A DNA stretch of 64,000 bases from Henckelia pumila (GCF_033568475.1 NC_133121.1:1116001-1180000); one strand, 5' to 3'. Shown: positions 38,180 to 49,408, numbered from the stretch's first letter. Notes: a model not told the origin generated them from the sequence alone. Numbers and translations: made by a program.

Positions 38180-39054
38180 ATGGCGGGTCATGGTGACGAG
38201 AGTAGCCACGGCAGCCTAGGTGGATGCTGGGGTGATCAGGACGATCGAGATCATCGTCGGGGCCGTAATCACCATCGCCACGATGATCGCAGGCGTTTCA
38301 GCATGCATAGGTTTATGCATATGGGTTAAAAAACTTTATCGTAGGAGAGTCACCGGAGGATGCGAGGAACTGGCTACGACGTATAGAAGTTTGTTTTCGG
38401 GAGTTCCGATGCACTGAGGAGCAGCGGATGGAGACTCTTGATTTCTTGGTTTAAGGACGAGCTCGAAAGTGGTGGAATTCTACTTCTGCACCTTTTATTG
38501 CAGCCCGAGGAGTTGCTACCTGGGATTAGTTCCGCATGACTTTTAATAAGCTGTATTTTCCTCCTGCTCTCCGACAGACGAAGACAAGTGAGTTGCTGGG
38601 TTTGCGACAGGGATCGATGTCGATCGAATACCAGTTTAAGTTCTTTGAGTTACTGCCCTATTGCCCCCAGATTTCTGATAGCACGGAGGCGAAGTAAAAT
38701 TTGTTCCTCCAAGGCCTTAATCCGGAGATTCATGACAGAGTTGCTGTGGGAGATGACATGACTTACGAGGGATTAGTGAGCCGATGTCACCAGGCAGAGG
38801 ACAACATCCGCCATAACAGATCCTTCTACTCATCTAGACCCGCGATTTCCTTGGGTCCCCGTGCTCAGTCATTCAAGAAGTCTAGTTCAACTTCTTCTTC
38901 CTCAGGATCCGGGGAGGTGAAGCGTTTTGGCAGAAAAAATCAGGGTCCTTGCAATCATTGTGGTGGGAATCATCCTGCCAACAGGTGCCGAAAGGTTTCA
39001 GGGGCGTGTTTTCGATGCGGAGAAATTGGCCACCTGAATAAGGATTGTCCATAG
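38180..39054 (+). pseudogene. Gypsy D gag, broken
   Basis: The reading starts at ATG 38180 but changes frame within the first 150 nt and has stops in the capsid part. From 38701 a 117-residue open stretch holds MFLQGLNPEIHDRVAVGDDM, a Ser-rich linker, and two zinc knuckles CNHCGGNHPANRC and CFRCGEIGHLNKDC. The class matches Tekay/Del-like chromovirus Gag. A stop follows at 39052. Confidence 0.85.
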
Positions 39055-39099
39055 GCCGGGGGAGCTGGTTCTGGCTCAGGTTCTGGTTCTCAGGCTTCA

Positions 39100-39576
39100 G
39101 TGCAGCAGAGACCACAAGGACAGTCGACAAGGGGTTCTAATCTAAAACCTCGTACTTCCAGTCAAGTGTTCGCCTTGAGACATGATCAAGCGGAAGATGA
39201 GAATGAGAAAGTTATAGCGGGTACGTTCTTTCTATTTAATATACCTGCTTTTGCACTCATTGATACTGGTGCATCTCATTCTTTCATATCTGCACGTTTT
39301 GTTAATAGATATAAGTTTCCATACATTTCACTAGACACTGTGGTGCTGTTTGTTTCTACCCCGACGGGTCAGTCTGCGTCGGCTAAGCGTCTAGTGATGA
39401 GTTGTCCTTTAGAGTTCGAAGGGAATGTTTTGTTGGTGAATCTCATGATATTGGCAATGGAGGATTTCGATTGCATTTTAGGAATTGATGTGTTAACTAC
39501 ATACCGAGCTTCAGTGGATTGTTACCAGAGATTGGTAAAATTTCATCCGGTTGGCAATGGTAGCTGGTTCTTTTAG
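39100..39576 (+). pseudogene. Gypsy D aspartic protease fragment
   Basis: It contains FALIDTGASHSFISARFV, the DTGA active site of retroelement proteases, and DFDCILGIDVLTTYRASVDC downstream. It is open for 158 residues, then stops where reverse transcriptase should begin. Confidence 0.85.
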
Positions 39577-39811
39577 GATGAGGGAGTGCGACCTTAGATG
39601 CCATTGGGATGTGCTTTAAGTAGCAAGGTGCGAGTGTCTGCACTACAGACTTGCTCTGTGGCAAGTGCAATTTTAAGATTGTTGTTCATCAGGGTATACC
39701 TTCAAGCATAAGAAAGGTATGCAGAGTATTCAAATGTTTGTGATCTTATCTGAGCCTGCTTTGTATTCTCTGATTCGAGACGCTAAGATGGCTGATCCGA
39801 AGACCTAGCGT

Positions 39812-41184
39812 TTGGCTCGTTTAGCCAGGGATGATAGTTTGTCTGGATTCCACTATCAGTCAGATGGTTTACTTTGTTTATTTGGCCGTATTGTTGTTCC
39901 GGAGGATGATACTCTGAGGGAGGAGATTTTATCTCAGGCTCATCGTTCTAAGTTGAGTATTCATCCGGGGAGCAACAAGATGTACAAGGATTTGCGTACT
40001 AAGTTCTGGTGGAAAAAAATGAAAAAGAGTGTGTATCTATATGTTTCTAGATGTTTGGTGTGTCAGCAGGTCAAGGCAGAGCACCGACGACCTGGAGGGT
40101 TGCTTCACAGTTTACCTATTCTTGAGTGGAAATGGGTTTTGATCACGATGGACTTTGTGAACCATTTACCGGTGAGCTCGAGGAATTGTGATGCTATCTG
40201 GGTTTTGGTGGACCGACTCACCAATCAGCACATTTCATTCCTTATAATCTGGACTACATTTTTGATAGGATGACACGGTTGTACATCCAGGAGATTGTTC
40301 GATTGCACGGAGCGCCTGTGAGCATTGTCAGTGATCGAGACCCCAGGTTTACTTCCAGATTATAGGGGAGTCTTCAGCGCGCTATGGGTAGTACTCTTAG
40401 CTTGAGTACATCATATCACCCAGAGACTGACAGGCAGTCAGAGCGCACAATCCGTACTCTTGAAGACATGTTGCGAGCATGTTTTATGGATTTTTTTCCA
40501 GCATGGCAAGATCAATTGACATTGATTGAATTCGCGTACAACAATAGTTACCATCGCAGTATTGGGATGGCTCCGTTTGAGGCGTTGTACGGGCAACAAT
40601 GTCGTAATCCACTATTCTGGGAAGAAGTGGGGGAGCGACAGGTTGAGGGACCAGAGTTAGTCCAGCAGGCTGTTGATATTTTTGGACATATCAAGAAGAG
40701 AATTAAGGTTGCGCAGGATCGACAGGCTAGCTATGCGAATGTTAAGCGCAGACCTTTGCAATTCGAAGTGGGAGAGAAAGTGTTCCTGAAAGTCTCCCAA
40801 TTTCGCAGGATTTTGAGATTCGGTTTCAAGGGTAAGCTATCTCCTAGGTACATTGGTTCATTCGAGATTCTGAAGAGTATTGAAGATCTGTCTTACAGGT
40901 TGGCGTTACCGCCGTATTTGTCAAGTATCCATGACGTGTTCCATGTTTCACTATTGCGATGGTATATGGCAGATGAGTCTCACATCTTACAGCCGTCTGA
41001 GGTACAGTTGGACTCGGATTTGACCTACATGGAGAGACCTTTACGTATCATAGGTCATAAGGATAAGGTGTTACGCAACAAAACCATTCCTCTTGTTCTA
41101 GTTCAGTGGCAGCGCCGAGGCACTAAGGAGGCCACTTGGGAACTTGAGATTCGTATGCGTGCAGATTATCCAGAGCTATTCTGA
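39812..41184 (+). pseudogene. Gypsy D integrase with C-terminal domain, broken
   Basis: The HHCC zinc finger is visible (AHRSKLSIHPGSNKMY to CLVCQQVKAEH), then MDFVNHLP and [12 protein letters not shown] of the catalytic core. A frame break near 40225-40384 interrupts the core around SDRDPRFTS. The second part has HPETDRQSERTIRTLEDML, AYNNSYHRSIGMAPFEALYG, and the tail GKLSPRYIGSFEIL and LVQWQRRGTKEATWE, a chromodomain-like end. Stop at 41182. Confidence 0.88.
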
Positions 41185-41310
41185 ATTGTTGTATTTTCAG
41201 GTTGTAACTTGTAAAATGAATCAGTTTGAATAAAAGATGTTTATTCAGTATTTTACTGCATTCAATACTTAAGATTGTTCGATGACGAAATATCTTAAGT
41301 AGGGGGAGAA

Positions 41311-42708
41311 TGTAGTAGCCCCGTTCCATTTTACAAGATTAAGTTTAAACATATTATAAAATGACATATAATTTTAAAAGTGTCAAAACATGTTTAAAGA
41401 GTCCTTATTTGGTTAAAATAAGTGGAAAATCAGATCCGGAACGTCCGAAAATGGTAGGGTAGGTCCCAGGGGTCCAAAAATGAGTTTGGAAGGACCAAAA
41501 CAGTTCGGAGCATACGGACCAGTTCGGGCCATCCGAACCAATTTGGGCCGTCCAAACTCAGCAGAGCCCAGGTGTCTAAATGGCTCAGACAAGTGGCAGT
41601 TCGGACCGTCCGAACCCAGTTCGGACCGTCCGAACTTTGCCTATAAATAGGCCATCCGAGGGCCTCATTTCTCACTCAATTTCACACAATCTCTCTAGGT
41701 TACAGCTTGTTTTAAGGGGTTTAGGGGTGATTCCAGCCTTCCTATACTTGGTCCAGAGGTTGGCCAGGTGCTCCGGGATTGTGGCGGAGCGGTGCCCAAG
41801 CTCTGGGGCAGTCGTCATCAGCGGGCTGATGACGGACGCATGTATAGCTCTAGCTCCTTATAGTAAATAGAGAGTATGCTATATTCTAGTTAAGGCTTTT
41901 AGAATAAAGTGATAATGCATGAGTACTTTGCATTGTAGTGCGGATTATAGGCTTGGACATAGCGCTGGTCTAGCTTGCCTAGTTTATGAGGTACGGAAAT
42001 ATTATTCGAGATATCCAGATTGAGTATGCATGTATTATGTGTTTGCATGGATTATGTGATTGCATGTATATGCCTTTATATACAACATGTCATGACTGTA
42101 TGTTGCATACATGAGCATATTGAGCCTTTACCTTAGAGGTATCCTGTAGTAGGGCGCTCACCCTACGAGTTTGTGGATGGTTGGATACAATAGTCTTGTG
42201 TCAGGTCACCATTTTGATTGGACACTTGTACTAGTATCAGGTCACCATTATCCACTGGATATATGAGCCACCTCCTGATGCGACGGCGCAGCGTGCTATA
42301 TACCCTGGGTCCGGTCTTTGAGCATGTTTCTTGACCTGAGAGTCTTGGTATCCAGTTCACTTGCATACATGCACACATAACACCGTATACTCATACTCTC
42401 GCACTGAGCTTATCATGCTCACGTCCCGTACTTTGTTATATATGGACACCCTATTCCACGGGGCAGGTCTGCGGCTGGACGATGCGGGTGGTTCCAAGAG
42501 GGCTTAGGCGTTGGATGACCAGCGGGGCTTTGTCTAGGCTTTTGTTTCAGTTGTATTTGGGTTAATACACTGGATTTTTTCGATATGGTTGTAATCAATA
42601 TTTTATTGTTGTTTAAGTTTTTCGCTGTTTAATTTTTGATTTATTTAATTAAGTTAAATGCATGCTTAAGCTTCTGATTAGTATGTGATCACGGTGCGGG
42701 TCACTACA
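41311..42708 (+). repeat. Gypsy D 3' LTR
   Basis: Starts TGTAGTAGCCCCGTTCC after the polypurine tract and ends GTGCGGGTCACTACA. Two near-perfect copies of TTCGGACCGTCCGAA stand just before the TATA motif at 41641. Confidence 0.92.
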
Positions 42709-42713
42709 CTAAC

Positions 42714-43776
42714 AAGGATATAGATATGTTGCATGACACTAAGAGATTTCTAGATAAGAATTTTGAGATGAAATATCTTGGTGATGCATCTTTTGTACTG
42801 GGTTTCCAGATACATTGGGATCGCTCTCGATGTATTCTTGGATTATCACAAAAAAGCTATATCGAGAAAGTTTTAAATCGATATGGGATGCAAGATTGTA
42901 AACCAGTTGATACCCTAAGTTGAGGGAGACAATTTAGTCTCAATCAGTGCCCTAATAATGATTTAAGAAAAGAAATACAAAATATTTTTTATGACTTAGC
43001 AGTAGAGAATCTAATGTATTGCTAAGGTTTATACACGTAAAGCTTTTATATACGTGAGTGGGATGTTGGACAAATATTTAAATAATTCAGGAGTAGACTA
43101 CTGAAAATAGTCAATTACGTATTATGGAATTTACAACAAATAAGGAATTATATGCTCATATATCAGAGGTCAGATCGGTTTTGAGATCATTTGGTATACT
43201 GACTATGATTTATGGATGCCTAGATAGTGTGAAAACTATGTTGAACTATTTAAATCTACTGCCAACAGGTGTCATTTCACAAAAAAGTACTAAAAAGTCA
43301 CTTGTTATAGTCTCTTTTGTTGTGATAGTAGATTTTATAGTGTGTTATAAGGCATCCAATCAAGTTTCTGATTATTGAAGTAAGAGTTCAGAGTGAATAA
43401 TGTCTATAAAGCACATCGGTACAAACTCCATGATTGTGGATCCATTTGCTAAGGGACTATCACCCAAAAAGTTTTGTGTGCACATTATTTATATGAGTGT
43501 TTTGTCAATTAAGGATATTCAGTTTTTTGTGGGAGTTTGTAATTTTAAATGTTTTTATAGATATATTTCAGTGTTCGGTTTTTGGTTTATGGATACATTA
43601 GGAAAGATTATTTCTACATAAATAAAGGTTTTGGTTTATTCAAACTCTGACTCTGTTTTGGTTGATCTCACTAAAGTTAAGGGTGGATACATTTCGGTGA
43701 TGACAACAAAGTTGAGCTCATTTGGTTATTTTGAAAACATTAATTATAAAGTTTCACATATAGCCCAGTGGAAGAT
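42714..43776 (+). pseudogene. Copia B RT end and RNase H, part 2
   Basis: Continues the Copia B reverse transcriptase after Gypsy D: an open stretch 42726-42923 with DTKRFLDKNFEMKYLGDASF and LGLSQKSYIEKVLNRYGM. Decayed RNase H follows (YKASNQVSD near 43350, EHRGTNSMIVDPFAKGL-like at ~43405). Several stops. It is followed by a noncoding tail and the 3' LTR. Confidence 0.82.
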
Positions 43777-44234
43777 TGTTGGATCATAAATCCAATGTTG
43801 GGCTTATATGTAAATAATTATGTGTTGTGGACTGTCAAATAAACTTAGACCATAAAAGTGATCTAAATAAGGTTTCGGTTTATTTGGGCTTTAATGTATC
43901 TAATAAGGTGTGACCTTTAATGTGTAGATACTAGTGAGCTTTTCTATTTGATTGATGGGCTTAAATAGAATCCCTAAATATAAATTAAAGGGTTATGATC
44001 CCTAGATCACACGGCGTCTACATCGACACAGTCATTTTATTCTATTCACATCGATAGTTAGAGAGCATGAGAGAACTGAAAGAACTCCCAAGACAAATCG
44101 TGTTGATCTGGAAGACCAAACCATGTAGATCTACATCGGTATCAATTGTTAAGAATTAAGGTACGTTTCCGCTTCAGTTTACAGTTTTAATCTTGATGAT
44201 TCTGAGTTTAAGTTTATATGAATTTTTTTCAACA
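43777..44234 (+). repeat. Copia B 3' LTR
   Basis: 458 bp, TGTTGGATCATAAATCC to TTTTCAACA, preceded by a decayed polypurine tract (CAGTGGAAGAT). Confidence 0.9.
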
Positions 44235-44516
44235 TAAAAATCATATATTAGGACTGATGGCATTCAAATGAAAGAGTGTCACCAATTGGACCATTTTGAA
44301 AGGGTACCAGGAACACGTTGAAATGTTGTATAATCCCCAAACCAACTATAAATACGTTCTGATCATTATTTTTTCTCCTCATTCAAAAGAGATTTAAGGA
44401 TATTCTATACAAGATTAAATGTAAGATTGATCGTGTGAAAAAATAAAGGAGATTTGGTTGTGGAAGACTTCATCCAAACAAATTCGTCAATATGAGTTCG
44501 GGTATGTTTTACAACA
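44235..44516 (+). mobile_element. Probable right part of the Copia A LTR
   Basis: It directly follows Copia B and ends ...TTTTACAACA, a plausible LTR end. Joined with 21550-21694 it gives ~430 bp, a normal Copia LTR size. No second copy in the window confirms it. Confidence 0.5.
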
Positions 44517-44554
44517 ATTCTGATAATTTGATATGAATGTTAAAGATCATGTTA

Positions 44555-45298
44555 TAAAAATCTAAAGTCTAACATCAAAAAACAAGAACATCAATAGCAT
44601 TGAAACATATTTCACCCGACGGCGCCTCATTTCATTCTCCAAAACCCAGAATCCGAACGCTAAACAAGCAATTCCTGAAATAGCCCAACAAAATGATACT
44701 TCCTTACCGTAAATGACTTGTACATATTAGTTGCAGGGTTAACGTGGTCAACAAGCTTAGAGTAAGAAACACTCTCGAATGAGAAAATTCACTCGGTGAT
44801 ACTCTGTGAATGAACATTTTTTTGTACAAAAAGATCACCAAAAAGACATCACAATTTACTCCAGAAGTACGTAAATGTAAAAAAAAAAACAAAAACAAAA
44901 ACGAGAGAATCATAACACAAGCAACTGGGCAAGAAAAGATTTGAGAAATAGAGTGAGTGATGAACATTATTCCACGAAAGAAACCAAAAATATGCATGAA
45001 AACTCATCGATTATACGAGCGGGTAACATTATAAAACAATAATCTTAAAACAAGCCGATGTAAACGGGAAGATGATCTTGTGCTGAATAGGTTGGCTACG
45101 ATGTAAAATTTGCCCGCGAAAAAGGATAGATCATATTATTGGATCAACAAGTCAAGTAATGGGCTGGGCTCGGAGGGATTATATCCAAATTCAAAATAAC
45201 TTGGAGCCCAACTCATCCACAAAGCCCACAATGAATATTATTTTAAAAAATCAACCTAAATGGGCCAATAAAAAAAACCCGGCGTTGATAGTCGGTTG
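44555..45298. repeat. F-box 5' region block, copy 2 (no coding body)
   Basis: Direct copy of 14200-15028. The first-exon equivalent (ATGAGGCGCCGTCGG on the minus strand, start near 44630) is kept, but the donor AAGGTATG has become AAATATG and the F-box coding exons are absent; transposon LTR lies where they should be. It is a truncated gene start and former promoter. Confidence 0.85.
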
Positions 45299-45388
45299 AC
45301 CTAAAACCAACTTTAATCCCAAAATCTCCCTTGAAACTTTCTATCCGAAGGCTCTTCCTTTCTCATTTTTTTTCTTTGATCTTGGTAG

Positions 45389-45820
45389 ATGGATTATAAA
45401 AAACTCCGTTTATCCATTCCTAAATCACTTGACAGTCACCAACTTCAACTTTTCAAAGATGTATGTGACAAATGCGGTGCCTGGATTGAAGAATACTCCG
45501 GTGGCCAGCCCCGTTCTGAAGGTCAGAATCTTGATATTCACTCCGGTGGTGGCCAGTCCCGTTCTCAAGGTCCGAATCTTGATATTCACTCCGGTGGTGG
45601 CCAGCCCCGTTCTGAAGGTCAGAATCTCGACATAAATTTAGGCAGTGGGAACGATAGTGGTCAGAACCCTGGGAATTCCGGAGGTGGATATGTGAAGATA
45701 TTGATGATTGGATTGGCGGCAGTGGTTTGCTGCGCAGCCGTGGCTTTCACTCATTCGAAGTGTGGGGTGAATGGTCGTAAACAAGCCCGTGATCCAATGC
45801 AATCACAGCGGAGAAAATAA
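45389..45820 (+). CDS. Unrecognised small repeat protein with one membrane segment
   Basis: 143 residues, single exon, ATG at 45389 after a pyrimidine-rich leader (TTTTTTTCTTTGATC). I do not recognise a family. Residues 1-36 are charged with a CDKC pair (residues 26-29). Residues 37-83 are three near-identical 15-16-residue units of SGG(G)Q(P/S)RS(E/Q)G(Q/P)NLDI(H/N), encoded by 45/48/48-nt DNA repeats. A Gly/Asn/Ser linker follows, then a hydrophobic stretch at about 101-121 (VKILMIGLAAVVCCAAVAF) fits one transmembrane helix, followed by a short basic tail. It could be a real membrane-anchored small protein or a chance ORF kept by the DNA repeats. Clean frame, codon-periodic repeats and the leader favour a gene. 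It lies head-to-head with the duplicated F-box promoter block. Confidence 0.6.
   Translation: MDYKKLRLSIPKSLDSHQLQLFKDVCDKCGAWIEEYSGGQPRSEGQNLDIHSGGGQSRSQGPNLDIHSGGGQPRSEGQNLDINLGSGNDSGQNPGNSGGGYVKILMIGLAAVVCCAAVAFTHSKCGVNGRKQARDPMQSQRRK
45497..45637 (+). repeat. Three in-frame 45-48-bp tandem repeats
   Basis: Units start TCCGGTGG at 45497, 45542 and 45590. The first lacks one GGT codon. Differences between units are few. Confidence 0.93.
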
Positions 45821-46046
45821 CTATTTTTGAAGTCTGTATTTTAAAATAAATAGTTTTTAGTCTCTATGGTCACGTTTATGTTTTAATGGGTTTGTGAATT
45901 TCGTTGGTTTTTGGATATTAGCTGTGTTTTGGATGGAATCTGGCAATGTGGATGTACTGTTGGATTGAGTATTGGGTAATATTATTTGAATGAACTGCTT
46001 TGAGTCTTATGAGTTTTTATTAATTTCCCCAGACGAAACGAATAGT
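45821..46046 (+). other. 3' flank of the small-protein gene
   Basis: AT-rich flank with a likely polyadenylation region after TTTTAAAATAAATAG (45839-). It ends at the CACTA target site AGT (46044-46046). Confidence 0.45.
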
Positions 46047-46265
46047 CACTACAAAAAAACTTTGGTTTTAGCCACGGCCAAAACCGTGGTTAAATTCAAT
46101 TTAGCCACGGTTTAATACAAAACCGTGGCTAAATTAGCCACGGTTTTGAAAAAACCGTGGTTAAAATTAGCAACGGTTTTAAAATTCGTAGTTAAAATTA
46201 CCACGGTTTTTAATTCAGCCACTGTTTTTTGAAAAACCGTGGTTATTTATCCACGGTTTTAATCA
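46047..46265. repeat. CACTA left arm palindromic motif array
   Basis: Several TTAGCCACGGTTTT / AAAACCGTGGTTAA units in alternating orientation at about 30-bp spacing. Confidence 0.9.
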
Positions 46266-47187
46266 TCAAATATATGACTCTAAAAATCGAATTACCAGGA
46301 TTGTTTCAAAATATGAAATAACCGAAAATTGCTAAAAAAATCCTGGAATTAATATTGACCAACTTTAACACGTCTAAAGCATCCAAATAATGACTTAAAC
46401 AACTCTAAAATTGGAAAATTTCAATTCAAATATTCTCGCATAATTCTAAAAAAAATATCAAACATGTTCAATCGACTTCAATGGGTTAATAGCATTCGGC
46501 CCTCTTGTGAAATTTTTATATAGCACAAAACCCCCTATAAAAATATAATTAGCTATTAAATCCTTCACTTTTCAAAAAATAAGCTAAAAACTCCTCGCGT
46601 CAGAAGTCGTGAAAACACGCGCCTCAAATGCAATTGATCATGTTTTTTTGATTTTTTTATTAACTTAAATGACATAAATACCCTCAAATCCTAAATATAA
46701 TATTTTTTTGATGGATTTGTCTATATCTAGTAATTGAACATGGTATTTTTTACTTGAATAATTTTAAAATTTTTAATATTATAAAATAGAAAAACGCCAC
46801 TATTTAAAATAATATATCTGCCAATTTCTAATCAAATATGTTATTTTTATTATTTCATAAATTTGTAAAAATATGCAATAAAAATAATAAATAATAATAT
46901 TATTAGTGATAATAAACTAAATAAAAATAGTAATATTCAAACGAATAATAAGAATTATAATATGAAATTTAGTAATAATAATGTAAAATAGTAAAATACT
47001 GAGTAAATGATAATTGGTAAGAAAATAGCATTGACCTGAAATTTGAATTAAAAATTTAAAAATTCAATTGGCATATTAAATATATTTTAATATGACTGAT
47101 TTTTGTTATTGAGATTTTCATTATTTTAAATTATTAAATTTTTATATATCATAAATTTTATTAATTTATTTATTTTATAAAAATTTA

Positions 47188-47500
47188 AGAAAAATTGCAA
47201 ATTTAGTCCTGTATGTCTGTCACTTTGCGATTTTGGTCCTCTATGTTTTCACATTTCAGTTTTAGTCCTGCATGTTCAGATTTTTGGCAATTTTGGTCCT
47301 TTTTATTCAAAAATGCTTGCGTGGCACTGTACACGTCAGCTCCACATCATCACTGAATTGGTGTCACATCAGCGACACATCGGAAAAAGGACTAAAATTG
47401 CCAAAAAAATAAAGATAGCGGACTAAAACTGAAATGTGAAAACATAGAGGACCAAAATCGCAAAGTGAAAAATATACAGGACCAAATTTGCAATTTTCCC
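47188..47500. mobile_element. Foldback MITE with 9-bp target duplication
   Basis: A near-complete inverted repeat: the left half AAAATTGCAAATTTAGTCCT... returns as ...GGACCAAATTTGCAATTTT on the right, so the whole 313 bp can form a hairpin. Flanked by AAAAATTTA (47179-47187, 47501-47509), suggesting Mutator mobilisation. Confidence 0.83.
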
Positions 47501-47526
47501 AAAAATTTACGATGAGAATGTTTTAA

Positions 47527-47811
47527 GGTTGCGTTTGGATGAAAGAATTTTAAATCCATCGATTTCGATTTTATTTATGGTTAACAATGGATCAAATTTT
47601 AAATCCATACAATATTTATTTACACATTAGGTATGTAAACTAGAATGAATTTCAAATGACTTCATTGTTGGGTGGACTTGAAATCCATCCTAAATTAACA
47701 TGAAAAATTATATAAACATTAAAATAGTGAATTTGAAATTTATGGTGTAATTTTTCTAAACAACAATAATACATTTAAATATATTTGAAATATTTCCATC
47801 TAAACCCAACC
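47527..47811. mobile_element. Tourist-like MITE
   Basis: 285 bp; ends GGTTGCGTTTGGATG and (inverse) GGTTGGGTTTAGATG; flanked by TAA (47524-47526, 47812-47814). Noncoding. Confidence 0.78.
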
Positions 47812-49374
47812 TAAGCTTAATTTATAAATTTTTTTTAGATTTTAACAATATAAAATCAAATTACACTCGAATACCCTGATCCTAATATAAGGAGGAACAT
47901 GAATGATCAATTCATGTTAACTCTAATATTAATTTATTTAAAATTATAAAATATATAAAAAATGAAATGTTCCTCAATTATATTTTTTATGTTGATAAAT
48001 CTGTTTAACTTGGCTTAATTTGATTTTTAACCCTTATATTGTATTAAATTTTTTAACAAAGTAAAAAAAAAAAAGAAAGAACTTTAATTTATTTTCTATA
48101 TCTCTCATTTAAGTTTTTTAGAATCGATCATATATTGTTGTTATCATTTGTGTAAAGAAAAATAGTATACAAATTTTAATTTATTTTATCAACTTCACAA
48201 TGTATTTTAATATTAATAAATCGATTTTACTTTGCTTGATTTAATTTTATTTCGTATCCCTATTTTGTATAATATTTCAACCAGTAGTCTTTTCCCATTT
48301 TATTTAAAGAAAATTATGACCAATTGCATTTGTTGAAATATTATGTTCTTTGTCACTTCGTTGAATTACCCAAACCGATTGTCAACAACACAACTTGCCA
48401 ACAACACAAAGAAACTTTATTATTCAAACTATAAAATTACTTAATTAATTCTTTCTTTTGATCGGCAACTAACTTTTTCATTGTGCGTTTGAGACTATTT
48501 CTTGAAATACGTCTAATAGAAGGATTTGCACTTGTAGAAAGCCAATTTTCAAAATATAATTTATCGCTAAAACTAAAAGAAAGTTGTTCAACCGCACAAA
48601 ATTTAGTCGTTTCTCTCTAAATCTAGCTTCGTTATATTTAATTGGGTTGTTGAAGATTGAAGATCCCATTTTCGCAGCAGCTTCACGATCAAAAGTAAAT
48701 GGGTCAAGGATGATTGGAAAATAATAGTTTATTGGGTTTTAATATTTTAAGGGCAAAAAAGTCTTTATCAAATTAAATATAATTATAAAATCTGAAAAAT
48801 TAAGATGGGGCACGTGAGTCACTGATTTAAGAACAGAGGGTGTATTTAGCTTATTGATTTTTCATAGGGGGTTTTAAGCTCTTTCGATGTTTTACAGGGG
48901 GTCAAAATGCAATTATCCCCGACTTCAATATAAAAAAATATTTTTAGTTTACCGAAAACAAAATTTTAAATCAAAAATTTTTATGAGAATTTTCTTATTC
49001 AACTCACATTAATAATGTATTTTTAAAAAAAATAACCTTATTTTTCAAAATAATTAAAATAAAATTATTTTATTATGCTTTATTTATTTTCTTGGAGAAT
49101 AATTAATTGATCATCATAATAATATCGATAATAATATCATATTAGCATGAATTATTATAAATTAAAATATTAATAATTCTTAGAATCAATTAAAATAATT
49201 ATTCTAACGATAAACATGAAAATTATATTAATAATCTTAATAATTATAATATCCAATGATAAAAAATACTCGATATTGGTAATATTGATAATAAAACAAA
49301 TAATAAAATTATGTATTCTTGATTAATAATTAATAAATCATCGTCATAAGTACAATAATATATGCATTTACATT

Positions 49375-49375
49375 A

Positions 49376-49408
<33 letters not shown>
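49375..49408. repeat. (AAT)n microsatellite
   Basis: About ten AAT units in the CACTA interior. Confidence 0.9.

Larger units (their letters stand above)
36677..42708 (+). mobile_element. Gypsy element D, internally deleted
   Basis: 6032 bp, LTRs of 1425 and 1398 bp, with exact target duplication CTAAC (36672-36676, 42709-42713). Primer site TGGTATCAGAGC at 38106-38117; polypurine tract AGGGGGAGAA just before 41311. Gag, protease and integrase remnants are present, but no reverse transcriptase or RNase H: the protease region runs into integrase within about 240 bp. It is a nonautonomous, decayed derivative inserted in the Copia B reverse transcriptase. Confidence 0.92.
21695..44234 (+). mobile_element. 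Copia element B, full length with nested insertions
   Basis: The LTRs at 21695-22166 and 43777-44234 match. Between them, with insertions removed, are in order a primer site, ~1.6 kb of leader, gag/protease, integrase remnants, reverse transcriptase and RNase H, giving about 5.8 kb in total, normal for Copia. Insertions: hAT 22652-23496, Gypsy C 24670-34126, MITE 34513-34899, Gypsy D 36677-42708. Flanks TATAA (21690-21694) and TAAAA (44235-44239) are a likely target duplication with one change. All reading frames are broken, so it is inactive. Confidence 0.87.
46483..48920. mobile_element. Mutator-like (MULE-type) nonautonomous element
   Basis: Exact 9-bp target duplication GACTTCAAT (46474-46482, 48921-48929). 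The ends are imperfect inverted repeats of ~80 bp sharing GATAATTGCATT/GTTAATAGCATT, ACCCCCTAT and AATAAGCTAAA. It is 2438 bp; apart from short ORFs no transposase is seen. It contains the MITEs at 47188-47500 and 47527-47811. Confidence 0.83.
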
